Shown in pieces: positions 1 to 6,550 of a DNA stretch of 10,298 nt. Source of the stretch: Alphaproteobacteria bacterium (GTDB lineage: Bacteria; Pseudomonadota; Alphaproteobacteria; Rhodobacterales; Rhodobacteraceae); contig JAADIC010000315.1 in assembly GCA_013151535.1 (NCBI GenBank), forward strand, positions 1-10,298, in the 5' to 3' direction. Within the stretch, counting starts at the first letter, position 1. Each line of letters starts with the position of its first letter. The notes below the pieces were generated by a model that was not told where the DNA came from, did no database searches, and worked only from the letters and a program-made list of their open reading frames with translations. Both the position numbers and the translations under genes were made by a program.

Positions 1-24
1 GCACCAATCGGGACGGATATGGAA

Positions 25-42
25 GGTGCGCTGAAGCGCACC
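25..42 (-). terminator. Short perfect hairpin downstream of the 208-residue membrane protein gene
   Basis: GGTGCGCT and AGCGCACC form a perfect 8-bp inverted repeat separated by GA; in RNA it is better drawn as a 7-bp stem with a four-base loop. It starts 24 bases past the stop codon of the minus-strand gene, so it could end that transcript, but there is no T-run on either side. On the minus strand it is preceded by GTAGG, which resembles the head of the palindrome at 3376-3397, so it may instead be a dispersed REP-like intergenic repeat. Confidence 0.45.
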
Positions 43-66
43 CTACGGTTTGCTTAGCGTATTCAT

Positions 67-693
67 TCACAATAAATTTGCTGAAATTGCGACTAAGAGC
101 CCGAGCACAGCTGTAAATAGAGCCAAAATCAGCGCGTCTTTGTTTCGTTGTAAGAATCCGAGCTTGAAATGATTCACGAGTTTCGGTTTTTGAAGTGCAA
201 ACTGCAGTAAAGGCAAAAGCAATGGTCCTAATACTACAGTGACAGAAAGTGCTAATACCGCAACCTTTCTGGAAAGGAAGTCATTTTCTATTATCAGAAA
301 AACCTGCTCAATGTTGAGCCATAAAAAAATTTGCGGTAAGAAACTGACGTAAATAAACCAAGGCGCGCCAATAACATTGGTCCATGACTGAAAGGACTTT
401 AGGTCTGAGACAATGCTTTTAGCCTTCGTGTTATTGTCTGTGAACTCATAAACCGTTGTATTGTAGTCATTAAACCTTATTTCCAACTCACCAAGCCGAA
501 CTTTCATCGGAAACCTCAATGCTCCAAGATGATCTCTTATTTCGTCAAGAGTTTCAAATACAGTGTCGTCGCAAATGAGTTCAATTGCAGACTCAGTACT
601 CGCGTGGGCTTCAAGCAAAGAAAGAAGTTCCTTGGTCGAAAGCTTAACATTTGGTACTTCTTCTTCAAATAATTTTCTTGTAACTTTTTTCAT
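67..693 (-). CDS. Hypothetical three-helix membrane protein, coupled to parE
   Basis: A 208-residue protein that I do not recognise. Residues 1-100 are hydrophilic and charged, probably a cytosolic domain with mixed helix and strand character. Three hydrophobic segments follow at about 106-127, 143-168 and 187-207, the last ending at the C-terminus. There is no signal peptide and no obvious catalytic motif. The ATG follows the TAG stop of parE with no intervening base, and a GGAGGAG sequence (706-712 on the minus strand) inside the parE tail lies 12 bases upstream, so translation is probably coupled to parE. The gene is visibly more AT-rich than parE, with AAA, TTT and AAT codons common, which suggests acquisition by transfer. 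That it is a real gene is supported by its open length, ribosome site and coherent membrane pattern; its function is unknown. Confidence 0.75.
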   Translation of the reverse strand: MKKVTRKLFEEEVPNVKLSTKELLSLLEAHASTESAIELICDDTVFETLDEIRDHLGALRFPMKVRLGELEIRFNDYNTTVYEFTDNNTKAKSIVSDLKSFQSWTNVIGAPWFIYVSFLPQIFLWLNIEQVFLIIENDFLSRKVAVLALSVTVVLGPLLLPLLQFALQKPKLVNHFKLGFLQRNKDALILALFTAVLGLLVAISANLL

Positions 694-2679
694 CTAAACA
701 TCCAACTCCTCCACAAACCGCGCATTCTCCTGAATATACTGAAATCGCAGCTCCGGCTTCTTCCCCATCAAACGCTCCACCAGATCAACCGTTTCCCCCG
801 GCTCGTCCTCGTCCACGGTCACCCGGATCAGTTTGCGGGTGGCGACGTTCATGGTGGTGTCTTTCAGGTCTTTGGCGTCCATTTCACCCAGGCCCTTAAA
901 GCGTGAAATGTCGATTTTGCCCTTGCCGCCCAGACCTTTTTCCAGCCAAACATCACGCTCGGCCTCGTCCGTGCAATAGACCCGCTTGGCGCCCTGGGTC
1001 AGGCGAAACAGTGGTGGGCAGGCCAGATAGAGGTGCCCCGCGTCGATCATTGGCCGCATCTGGGTGAAGAAAAACGTCATCAGCAGGGCGGCGATATGGG
1101 CGCCGTCGACATCGGCGTCGGTCATGATGATGACCTTGTCATAGCGCAGGTCTTCGACGTTGAACCGCGTGCCCATGCCAACGCCAAGCGCCTGACAGAG
1201 GTCACTTATCTCGTTGTTCTGGTTCATTTTATTGCTGGCCGCGCCCAGTACGTTCAGGATTTTACCGCGCAGCGGCAACAGCGCCTGGGTCTTGCGATCG
1301 CGCGCCATTTTGGCCGAGCCACCGGCAGAATCGCCTTCGACGATGAACAATTCGGTGCCGTCGCGCGCGGAATTTGAGCAGTCGGTCAGCTTGCCTGGCA
1401 GGCGCAGTTTCTTGGTCGCCGATTTGCGCTGGGTTTCCTTTTCGGCGCGGCGGCGCAGGCGTTCCTCGGAGCGCAGCACCAGATAATCAAGGATCGCGCC
1501 GGCCGATTTGGTGTCTGCTGCCAGCCAATTGTCAAAGTGATCGCGCACCGAGGCCTCAATCAGTCGCGCCGCCTCGACCGTGGCCAGACGGTCCTTGGTC
1601 TGGCCGACAAATTCCGGCTCGCGGATGAAGCACGACACCATGGCGCAGCCGCCCGACATCACGTCGTCGCGGTTGATTTGCGCGGCTTTGCGGTTGTTGA
1701 CCAGCTCCCCATAAGCCCGCACGCCCTTAAGGATTGCGGCCCAGAAACCGCTTTCGTGGGTGCCGCCCTCGGGGGTGGGAACCGTGTTGCAATAGCTTTG
1801 CACGAAGGCGTCGCGCGCAGGCGTCCAGTTGATCGCCCATTCGACGAAACCGGGGGTATTGTTGCCAAACTTTTGCGCGAATTCAACCTTTCCGGCGAAG
1901 GGTTTGTTGGCGTAAGTGGCGCAGCCCTCAAGCTGTTCGCCCAGATAATCGGCCAGACCGCCGGGGAAGTGAAACACCGCGCTTGTCGGAGTTTCATCAG
2001 TGTTTCCAAGGGTTTCCGGCGCGCACTTCCAGCGGATTTCAACACCGGAAAACAGGTAGGCCTTGGAGCGTACCATCTTCAATAGTCGCGCCGGTTTGAA
2101 ACGCAGGCTTGGGCCGAAAATCTCGGCATCGGCATGAAACGTCACCTTGGTGCCGCGCCGGTTTTGGGTCGGCCCAAGGTTTTCGATTGGTCCCTGCGGG
2201 ATGCCACGGGCGAATTCCTGCACATAAAGCTGCTTGTGGCGCGCCACTTCAACCCGCATGTGATCGCTTAAAGCGTTAACCACCGAGGCCCCGACGCCGT
2301 GCAAACCGCCCGAGGTTTGATAGGCTTTGCCGGAGAACTTGCCACCCGCATGCAGCGTACACAGGATCACCTCGAGCGCCGATTTATCGGGGAATTTCGG
2401 GTGCGGATCAACCGGGATGCCACGGCCATTATCGGTGATCGAAATGGCGAAATCGGGGTGCAATTCCACCTCGATGCGGCTGGCGTGACCGGCCACCGCC
2501 TCGTCCATGGAATTGTCCAGAACCTCGGCCACCAGATGATGCAGCGCGCGCTCATCCGTGCCGCCGATATACATGCCGGGGCGTTTCCTGACGGGTTCAA
2601 GCCCTTCAAGCACCTCGATATCGGAGGCGGTATAGCTGGCTTGGCCGGGATCAGCGGCGAGGAGGTCTGGGGCGGTCAT
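694..2679 (-). CDS. parE: DNA topoisomerase IV subunit B (ParE)
   Basis: ATPase and metal-binding subunit of topoisomerase IV, which with ParC decatenates daughter chromosomes in the cytoplasm. The 661 residues match the usual ParE length and lack the insert of long GyrB proteins. An N-terminal GHKL ATPase domain is clear: RKRPGMYIGG at 31-40, the catalytic Glu and Mg-binding Asn in AEVLDNSMDE (E52, N56), DNGRG at 83-87, and the glycine-rich lid GGLHGVG at 124-130. The transducer contains the QTK loop (360-362). The TOPRIM domain shows EGDSAGGSA at 448-456 and DADVD at 521-525, followed by RFKGLGEM at 593-600. The C-terminal tail with IQENARFVEELDV is typical of ParE rather than GyrB. The chosen start gives a normal short N-terminal extension before the YTASDIEVLEGL block. 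parC is not in the window. Confidence 0.96.
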   Translation of the reverse strand: MTAPDLLAADPGQASYTASDIEVLEGLEPVRKRPGMYIGGTDERALHHLVAEVLDNSMDEAVAGHASRIEVELHPDFAISITDNGRGIPVDPHPKFPDKSALEVILCTLHAGGKFSGKAYQTSGGLHGVGASVVNALSDHMRVEVARHKQLYVQEFARGIPQGPIENLGPTQNRRGTKVTFHADAEIFGPSLRFKPARLLKMVRSKAYLFSGVEIRWKCAPETLGNTDETPTSAVFHFPGGLADYLGEQLEGCATYANKPFAGKVEFAQKFGNNTPGFVEWAINWTPARDAFVQSYCNTVPTPEGGTHESGFWAAILKGVRAYGELVNNRKAAQINRDDVMSGGCAMVSCFIREPEFVGQTKDRLATVEAARLIEASVRDHFDNWLAADTKSAGAILDYLVLRSEERLRRRAEKETQRKSATKKLRLPGKLTDCSNSARDGTELFIVEGDSAGGSAKMARDRKTQALLPLRGKILNVLGAASNKMNQNNEISDLCQALGVGMGTRFNVEDLRYDKVIIMTDADVDGAHIAALLMTFFFTQMRPMIDAGHLYLACPPLFRLTQGAKRVYCTDEAERDVWLEKGLGGKGKIDISRFKGLGEMDAKDLKDTTMNVATRKLIRVTVDEDEPGETVDLVERLMGKKPELRFQYIQENARFVEELDV

Positions 2680-2711
2680 GCTGCTTCGATTCTTGGTTTT
2701 TGTTTTACCGG

Positions 2712-2741
2712 ATTAGAGCATTTTTGCGCGGGTGTGGGCAA
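2712..2741 (-). promoter_or_regulatory. Candidate sigma-70 promoter for parE
   Basis: On the minus strand TTGCCC (2736-2741) and TCTAAT (2712-2717) are separated by 18 bases. The -10 element matches consensus at five of six positions. This would give an untranslated leader of roughly 25 bases before the parE ATG. The palindrome at 2737-2752 overlaps the -35 element and could be an operator; that part is inference. Confidence 0.4.
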
Positions 2742-2889
2742 GGTGGCTTGCCACCGCGCGATCCAAAAACGTTGAACCAGCGGGATTTTACACATTCTCT
2801 GGCGGTTTCATCCGCTGGCCACGGGGCCGCGTTGGCATCTGCCGGTTGTGGCGGAGAAGTTCGGGCCATCACATTCCCGTTGCCAACCC

Positions 2890-2918
2890 TTGGCCTTTCA
2901 GGAAAAAACAACTATAAA
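2890..2918 (+). promoter_or_regulatory. Candidate sigma-70 promoter for the hemerythrin gene
   Basis: TTGGCC (2890-2895) and TATAAA (2913-2918) are spaced by 17 bases. They lie just upstream of an AT-rich leader of about 55 bases that ends in the ribosome site AGGGG (2966-2970), nine bases before the ATG. The -35 match is partial, so activator help is possible. Confidence 0.4.
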
Positions 2919-2979
2919 AAGTGTAACAGAGAAGTGTCGCAAGTTAAGATAGTAAATTACGCGTTAGGGGTGCAAGTGC

Positions 2980-3372
2980 ATGAAATGGAAAGAGGAATAC
3001 GCGACCGGTATCAAGGAAATCGACGAACAGCATAAAACCCTGTTCGCCGCGACGGAGGGCTTTCGCCAGGTGCTGAAACTTGGATGCAGCGCCGACACCT
3101 TTGAAAGTTTTCTGGAGTTTCTGAACCTTTATACCGAGGTTCATTTTGACTATGAGGAGGGGTGCATGCTGTCGCGCAATTGTCCGGCCGCCTGCAAGAA
3201 CAAAAAAGAACATGCGACGCTTAGCACTTTCCTTGAAAGCGAACTCCGGTATTACCGGAAGAACGGCTTCAAGCCACGCCGGGCCGTGAAATTGCTGGAT
3301 GTGATCGACAGGTGGCTTGAAAGTCACATCTGCCGCATAGATGTGCAGCTTAGGGAGTGCGTGAAAAAGTAA
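2980..3372 (+). CDS. Bacteriohemerythrin-like diiron protein with a substituted ligand
   Basis: A single-domain cytosolic hemerythrin of 130 residues, the usual size for bacterial single-domain members, which bind O2 or NO or hold iron at a diiron centre. The family pattern is visible in order: W3 and G10 in the N-terminal segment, IDEQHKTLF with H18, HFDYEE with H55 and E59, EHATL with H78, and SHICRIDVQL with H116 and D121. By fixed spacing from E59 and H78, residue 74 should be the seventh ligand, normally His (H-x3-H), but it is Asn in KNKKEH. The usual Tyr-Pro before it is Cys-Pro (C68, P69). Six cysteines (36, 62, 68, 72, 118, 127) are many for this family; three cluster near the altered ligand. 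The diiron site may therefore be weakened, altered, or partly Cys-ligated. An AGGGG ribosome site nine bases upstream supports the start. The gene stands alone with its own candidate promoter. Confidence 0.85.
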   Translation: MKWKEEYATGIKEIDEQHKTLFAATEGFRQVLKLGCSADTFESFLEFLNLYTEVHFDYEEGCMLSRNCPAACKNKKEHATLSTFLESELRYYRKNGFKPRRAVKLLDVIDRWLESHICRIDVQLRECVKK

Positions 3373-3375
3373 TGT

Positions 3376-3397
3376 AGGTCGGACAATTGTCCGACCT
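3376..3397. terminator. Perfect 22-bp palindrome after the hemerythrin gene
   Basis: The two 11-base arms, AGGTCGGACAA and its exact complement, meet with no spacer, centred between 3386 and 3387. In RNA this gives a 9-bp stem with an AAUU loop, extendable by G-U pairs in the flanks. It begins four bases after the hemerythrin stop, so a terminator role is natural, but no T-run follows. It also lies six bases upstream of the direct repeat before the aminotransferase gene, so an operator role is possible. The GTAGG flank suggests a dispersed intergenic repeat family. Confidence 0.6.
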
Positions 3398-3403
3398 GTG
3401 ATT

Positions 3404-3435
3404 CTGGCACTAAAATCCAAAAAATCTGGCCCTAT
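3404..3435 (+). promoter_or_regulatory. TauR-like direct repeat upstream of the aminotransferase gene
   Basis: CTGGCACTAA (3404-3413) and CTGGCCCTAT (3426-3435) are direct repeats with a 22-base start-to-start spacing, about two helical turns. As I recall it, the MocR/GntR-type activator TauR of Rhodobacter capsulatus binds two direct repeats of CTGGACYTAA upstream of tpa; each copy here matches that pattern at eight of ten positions. Location about 100 bases before the start codon fits an activator site. The consensus is from memory and the assignment is inference. Confidence 0.5.
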
Positions 3436-3536
3436 TGCTGGCGCGGTTCCTGCTGCAAACTCCTGTCAAGAAATGGATGCGACTGAGCTCGCTGGCTTTT
3501 ACCCATATTCTCCACCTGTCAAAAAGGACCACCGCC

Positions 3537-4919
3537 ATGGAATCAGGCTTTTACACCAACGACTTGGAACGCATCGTTGAAGCGGATCGCAAGAACGTCT
3601 GGCATCATCTCAGCCCGCACAAAAAATATGAAACCGTTGATCCGATGGTTATGGTTGAAGGCAAGGGCATGCATGTCTGGGATGCCAAGGGCAAGAAATA
3701 TCTGGACGCGGTGTCGGGCGGGGTCTGGACCGTCAATGTCGGCTATGGCCGTGAAGAAATCGCCAATGCGGTGCGCGATCAGTTGGTGAAGCTGAACTAT
3801 TTCGCAGGCTCGGCAGGCTCGATCCCCGGTGCGCTGTTCAGTGAAAAGCTGCTGGAGAAAATGCCGGGGTTGAGCCGGGTTTATTTCTCAAATTCCGGTT
3901 CGGAGGCCAATGAAAAGGTCTATAAAATGGTGCGCCAGATCGCGCATAAGAAATATGGTGGTAAGAAATACAAGATCCTGTATCGGGATCGCGATTACCA
4001 CGGCACCACGATTGGCACGCTGGCCTCGGGCGGGCAGGACGAGCGCGGCGCGCAATACGGCCCGTTCCCTGAAGGCTTCGTGCGGGTGCCCCATTGCATG
4101 GAATATCGCGGCCAGTTTGGCGATGTGGCCGATTACGGGCTGCGGGCGGCGAACGCGATTGAGGAGGTCATTCTGCGCGAAGGCCCTGACACCATCGGCG
4201 CGATTGTGCTGGAGCCGGTGACAGCCGGTGGCGGCGTCATCACCCCACCCGACGGCTATTGGCCACGGGTTCAGGAGATTTGCACGCAATACGACATTCT
4301 GCTGCATATCGATGAAGTGGTCTGCGGGTTGGGGCGCACCGGCACATGGTTTGGCTACCAGCATTACGGCATTAAGCCGGATTTCGTGACCATGGCCAAG
4401 GGCGTGGCCTCGGGTTACGCCGCGATTTCCTGCACCGTGACCACCGAGGCGGTGTTTGAGATGTTCAAAGCCAATCCCGATGATCCGCTGGATTATTTCC
4501 GCGATATTTCCACCTTTGGCGGCTGCACCGCTGGCCCGGCGGCAGCGCTGGCGAATATGCAGATCATCGAGGACGAGAACCTGCTGGAAAACGTCACCGA
4601 GATGGGCGACTATCTGATGGGCCTGATGCAGGGCCTGATGGACAAGCACGACGTGATCGGGGACGTGCGCGGCAAGGGGCTGTTCTGTGGTATGGAGCTG
4701 GTCAGCGACCGCAAAACCAAGGAACCGGTTGACGAAAAGCTGGCGCAGGCGGTGACGGCGGATTGCATGGCCAACGGGGTGATTATCGGCGTCACCAACC
4801 GATCTGTGCCGGGCTTCAACAACACGCTGTGCTTAAGTCCGGCGCTGATTTGCACCAAGGCCGATCTGGACGAGATCATCGGCGCGATTGACGCGGCGTT
4901 GGGGCGGGTGTTCGGGTAA
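3537..4919 (+). CDS. tpa: Class III aminotransferase, probably taurine:pyruvate aminotransferase
   Basis: A PLP enzyme of 460 residues, expected to transfer the amino group of taurine to pyruvate, giving sulfoacetaldehyde and alanine in the cytoplasm (first step of taurine catabolism). Class III hallmarks are clear: SNSGSEANE at 118-126 (phosphate binding), YHGTT at 154-158, EPVTAGGGV at 226-234, LHIDEV with D259 contacting the pyridine nitrogen, and the Schiff-base lysine K288 in TMAKGVASGY. The overall text, including VSGGVWTVNVGYG, PHCMEYR and TFGGCTAGP, resembles Tpa proteins of Rhodobacterales as I remember them. The start at 3537 is preferred over an upstream in-frame ATG at 3435, because AAGGA (3524-3528) sits eight bases before it and family similarity begins near it. 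A TauR-like repeat upstream supports the taurine assignment. No xsc, ald, pta or tauABC gene is in the window, so another omega-amino acid substrate such as hypotaurine or beta-alanine remains possible. Confidence 0.8.
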   Translation: MESGFYTNDLERIVEADRKNVWHHLSPHKKYETVDPMVMVEGKGMHVWDAKGKKYLDAVSGGVWTVNVGYGREEIANAVRDQLVKLNYFAGSAGSIPGALFSEKLLEKMPGLSRVYFSNSGSEANEKVYKMVRQIAHKKYGGKKYKILYRDRDYHGTTIGTLASGGQDERGAQYGPFPEGFVRVPHCMEYRGQFGDVADYGLRAANAIEEVILREGPDTIGAIVLEPVTAGGGVITPPDGYWPRVQEICTQYDILLHIDEVVCGLGRTGTWFGYQHYGIKPDFVTMAKGVASGYAAISCTVTTEAVFEMFKANPDDPLDYFRDISTFGGCTAGPAAALANMQIIEDENLLENVTEMGDYLMGLMQGLMDKHDVIGDVRGKGLFCGMELVSDRKTKEPVDEKLAQAVTADCMANGVIIGVTNRSVPGFNNTLCLSPALICTKADLDEIIGAIDAALGRVFG

Positions 4920-4938
4920 GCCTAAGCCTGAGGACCAA

Positions 4939-4962
4939 GAATAATTTTATCGAAAATTATTC
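4939..4962. terminator. AT-rich hairpin 1 between convergent genes
   Basis: A perfect 10-bp inverted repeat (GAATAATTTT and its complement) around the loop ATCG, 20 bases after the aminotransferase stop. The A/T-rich stem base gives T-runs on both strands, consistent with a bidirectional element, though it lacks the GC-rich stem of a classical terminator. Confidence 0.6.
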
Positions 4963-4967
4963 CGGCT

Positions 4968-4991
4968 GAAAATCTTTCGGGAAAGATTTTC
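4968..4991. terminator. Hairpin 2 between convergent genes
   Basis: A perfect 10-bp inverted repeat (GAAAATCTTT and its complement) around the loop CGGG, five bases after hairpin 1. It ends in TTTTC on the plus strand, so it fits termination of the aminotransferase transcript; symmetry allows it to act from either side. Confidence 0.6.
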
Positions 4992-4995
4992 CCAT

Positions 4996-5020
4996 CCGGC
5001 GTTTCGGTCTGATACGCCGG
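4996..5020. terminator. GC-rich hairpin 3 between convergent genes
   Basis: CCGGCGT and ACGCCGG form a 7-bp GC-rich stem with an 11-base loop, 21 bases past the stop of the minus-strand 68-residue gene. On the minus strand it is followed by GATGGG and then GAAAATC of hairpin 2, so the two together could end the minus-strand operon. Confidence 0.5.
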
Positions 5021-5040
5021 ACTTTCACCCGCGCCACGGA

Positions 5041-5247
5041 TTACTTGCGCGCCGCCGCGCTGACGCTGGCCAGCAGCAGAACCACGCAACCGGCCAGCAA
5101 CAGCCAGCCGACGGTGACCAGATCGAACACCTCAAAACGCGCCAGTGCAGCGCTTGTCGCAACCAGCGCCAGCACCGCCAGTGTCATGCGCGCATCTGCC
5201 ATGAACATGCCGACAAGGTCTTTCAGAACCTGAAAAATGATACTCAT
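5041..5247 (-). CDS. Small two-helix membrane protein
   Basis: A 68-residue protein with a short amphipathic N-terminus (1-18), two hydrophobic helices at about 20-37 and 43-64, and a basic C-terminal end (AAARK). No family recognised. Its ATG overlaps the TGA of the upstream membrane protein gene by four bases (ATGA), and GGAGG (minus strand, 5255-5259) lies seven bases before the start, so it is clearly translated as the last gene of the operon. The small size, two helices and tight coupling suggest an accessory subunit or stabiliser of the larger membrane protein; that role is inference. Confidence 0.75.
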   Translation of the reverse strand: MSIIFQVLKDLVGMFMADARMTLAVLALVATSAALARFEVFDLVTVGWLLLAGCVVLLLASVSAAARK

Positions 5248-5990
5248 GCCCGTGCCTCCGATTTAAGAGTGTGCGCCAGCCCTGCGGCCAGCAAGCCGGT
5301 GATAAGGAAGACGCCGGCCAGATAAAATAATGCGAGGTCCGCGCCGGGCCAAAGCACGCCCAGCCCTTCGCCGACCCAGAACACCCCAAAGGCCGACAGC
5401 ATGACGCCAACCCCGAATTTCAGGGTGTTTTCCGGCACTTTGGACAAGGGTTTATGCACCATTGCGCCAATGATTAGCACCACGATACAGGCCGCCAGCG
5501 CACCCATGGCGGCGGGCCATAACAGGCCACGACCAGCACCCACGGCGATGACGATGAACACAACTTCCAACCCCTCCAGCAGCACCGCTTTGAAGGCGGT
5601 TATTCCGGCGATCCAGTCAGCCGAGCTGTTTTTGCGCGCCGCTTCTTCATTAAATTCGGCCTGTTCGCGGGCAAAAATCGCCACCTCGTCATGCAGCGCG
5701 ATCACACCACCAGCTCGCAGGCTGGCCTTGCGCAGCCAGCCCATGCCGAACAGCAACAGTAAAACACCGATCACCAGTTGCAGGATGTGAAGCGGCACCC
5801 GATCCAACAGCGGGCCAAGGATGATAATCAAGGCGGCCAGCACGCCAAGGGCGGCGAATGTGCCGATCAGGGCTGGCTTCCATGAGCGCAATGTGGCCAC
5901 GGCCAGAATGATGGTGAAGGCTTCGACCACCTCGACCAGCGAGGCTAAAAATGCGGCGCTGATGGCGGGGGCTGCGGTTGACCAATCCAT
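5244..5990 (-). CDS. Polytopic membrane protein with two E-x-x-E helices (COG4280-like, putative transporter)
   Basis: A 248-residue inner-membrane protein with about seven hydrophobic segments (roughly 8-32, 40-60, 68-86, 128-150, 156-178, 190-212, 219-240). Two homologous-looking halves are separated by a hydrophilic, charged linker at 87-127. Each half carries paired membrane glutamates: SLVEVVEAFTIILAV (E20, E23) and VLLEGLEVVFIVIAV (E139, E142). Such repeated E-x-x-E or E-x-G-D helices recall cation transporters of the GDT1/UPF0016 and FTR1 iron permease types. From memory it best fits the uncharacterised COG4280 membrane family, which I could not confirm. An AAAGGG ribosome site precedes the ATG. 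The gene starts 11 bases after the ChrB-like gene and overlaps the 68-residue gene by four bases, so all three form one operon. Substrate unknown; a metal cation is the reasonable guess. Confidence 0.8.
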   Translation of the reverse strand: MDWSTAAPAISAAFLASLVEVVEAFTIILAVATLRSWKPALIGTFAALGVLAALIIILGPLLDRVPLHILQLVIGVLLLLFGMGWLRKASLRAGGVIALHDEVAIFAREQAEFNEEAARKNSSADWIAGITAFKAVLLEGLEVVFIVIAVGAGRGLLWPAAMGALAACIVVLIIGAMVHKPLSKVPENTLKFGVGVMLSAFGVFWVGEGLGVLWPGADLALFYLAGVFLITGLLAAGLAHTLKSEARA

Positions 5991-6001
5991 TTGTGGCCCT
6001 T

Positions 6002-6544
6002 TCAGTTGTTTTCATCATGGGCGTTGAACACCCGTTTGGCGTAATCATCCAGAACGGTTTCACAGGCCGCAACCCGGCGCGCGGCTTCATCTGCCTGCGA
6101 GGCTTTGTAAAAATCGAGCGCCTGAATGCGCCCCAGCCAGCCTTGCAGCTTCTTCAGATCAACCTCGTTTTCCTCAAGCTCGGCAAAGGTGAAATGTTTG
6201 GCGCTGATTTCTTTGGCGACTTCGGCCTCGAAATCATCGCACTTGTCGATAATTTCTTCATAGGCATCATCGCGATCCGACTGGAAACGCGATACCACCC
6301 GATCTTCCTGGGTCTGATCCAGAGCGACGGTTTCAAGAATGACGCAGCTACCGTTATTTTCCAGAATATCGTTTTCCAAGGTCTTGATCTGGCGGATATG
6401 CCTATCGGTCTTGGGCAGTAAACAAACGCCGTTTTGCAAATAGACCGCCCCCAACCCCTTGAGCTTGCGCCAAAGCGCGATGCGCTTGGCCGCCGGGTCA
6501 GGCGGGACTTTATAGGTCAGCAATAGCCATGTGATTTCGGTCAT
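6002..6544 (-). CDS. Stand-alone ChrB N-terminal-domain-like protein
   Basis: A 180-residue soluble protein. Residues 5-110 match my memory of the ChrB N-terminal domain: WLLLTYKVPPDPAAKR at 6-21, ALWRKLKGLGAVYLQNGVCL at 23-42, then a helical region rich in acidic residues. Full ChrB proteins, linked to chromate resistance and regulation, are about 300 residues with a second C-terminal domain, which is absent here; instead the tail (111-180) is helical and charged. ChrB normally accompanies the chromate pump ChrA, but the partner here is an E-x-x-E membrane protein starting 11 bases downstream. It may be a sensor or regulator of that transporter. The start at 6544 begins at the family boundary; an in-frame ATG at 6655 would add 37 residues unlike the family. 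No Shine-Dalgarno sequence precedes the chosen ATG, see the leaderless promoter. Confidence 0.75.
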   Translation of the reverse strand: MTEITWLLLTYKVPPDPAAKRIALWRKLKGLGAVYLQNGVCLLPKTDRHIRQIKTLENDILENNGSCVILETVALDQTQEDRVVSRFQSDRDDAYEEIIDKCDDFEAEVAKEISAKHFTFAELEENEVDLKKLQGWLGRIQALDFYKASQADEAARRVAACETVLDDYAKRVFNAHDENN

Positions 6545-6550
6545 GTGGCG

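Larger units (their letters stand above)
2680..2979. other. Divergent intergenic region between parE and the hemerythrin gene
   Basis: About 300 bases without a convincing gene; the short frames here have no family resemblance or ribosome site. It holds candidate promoters for both flanking genes. Near parE, two overlapping and mutually exclusive palindromes occur: GGCAAG-GTGG-CTTGCC at 2737-2752 and GGTGGC-TT-GCCACC at 2742-2755. The segment 2760-2880 is GC-rich, with nothing recognised in it; the 60 bases before the hemerythrin gene are AT-rich. Confidence 0.6.

Noticed and set aside
1537..2085. A 182-codon plus-strand frame inside parE
   Set aside because: parE is intact through this region, and the frame shows no domain or start signal.
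2705..2911. Short minus-strand frame in the parE-hemerythrin gap
   Set aside because: It overlaps the candidate parE promoter, is rich in Pro and Arg without pattern, and has no ribosome site.
3888..4649. A 253-codon open frame on the minus strand opposite the aminotransferase gene
   Set aside because: It is antisense to a clear class III aminotransferase and has no family pattern or ribosome site; it is a by-product of GC-rich codon use.
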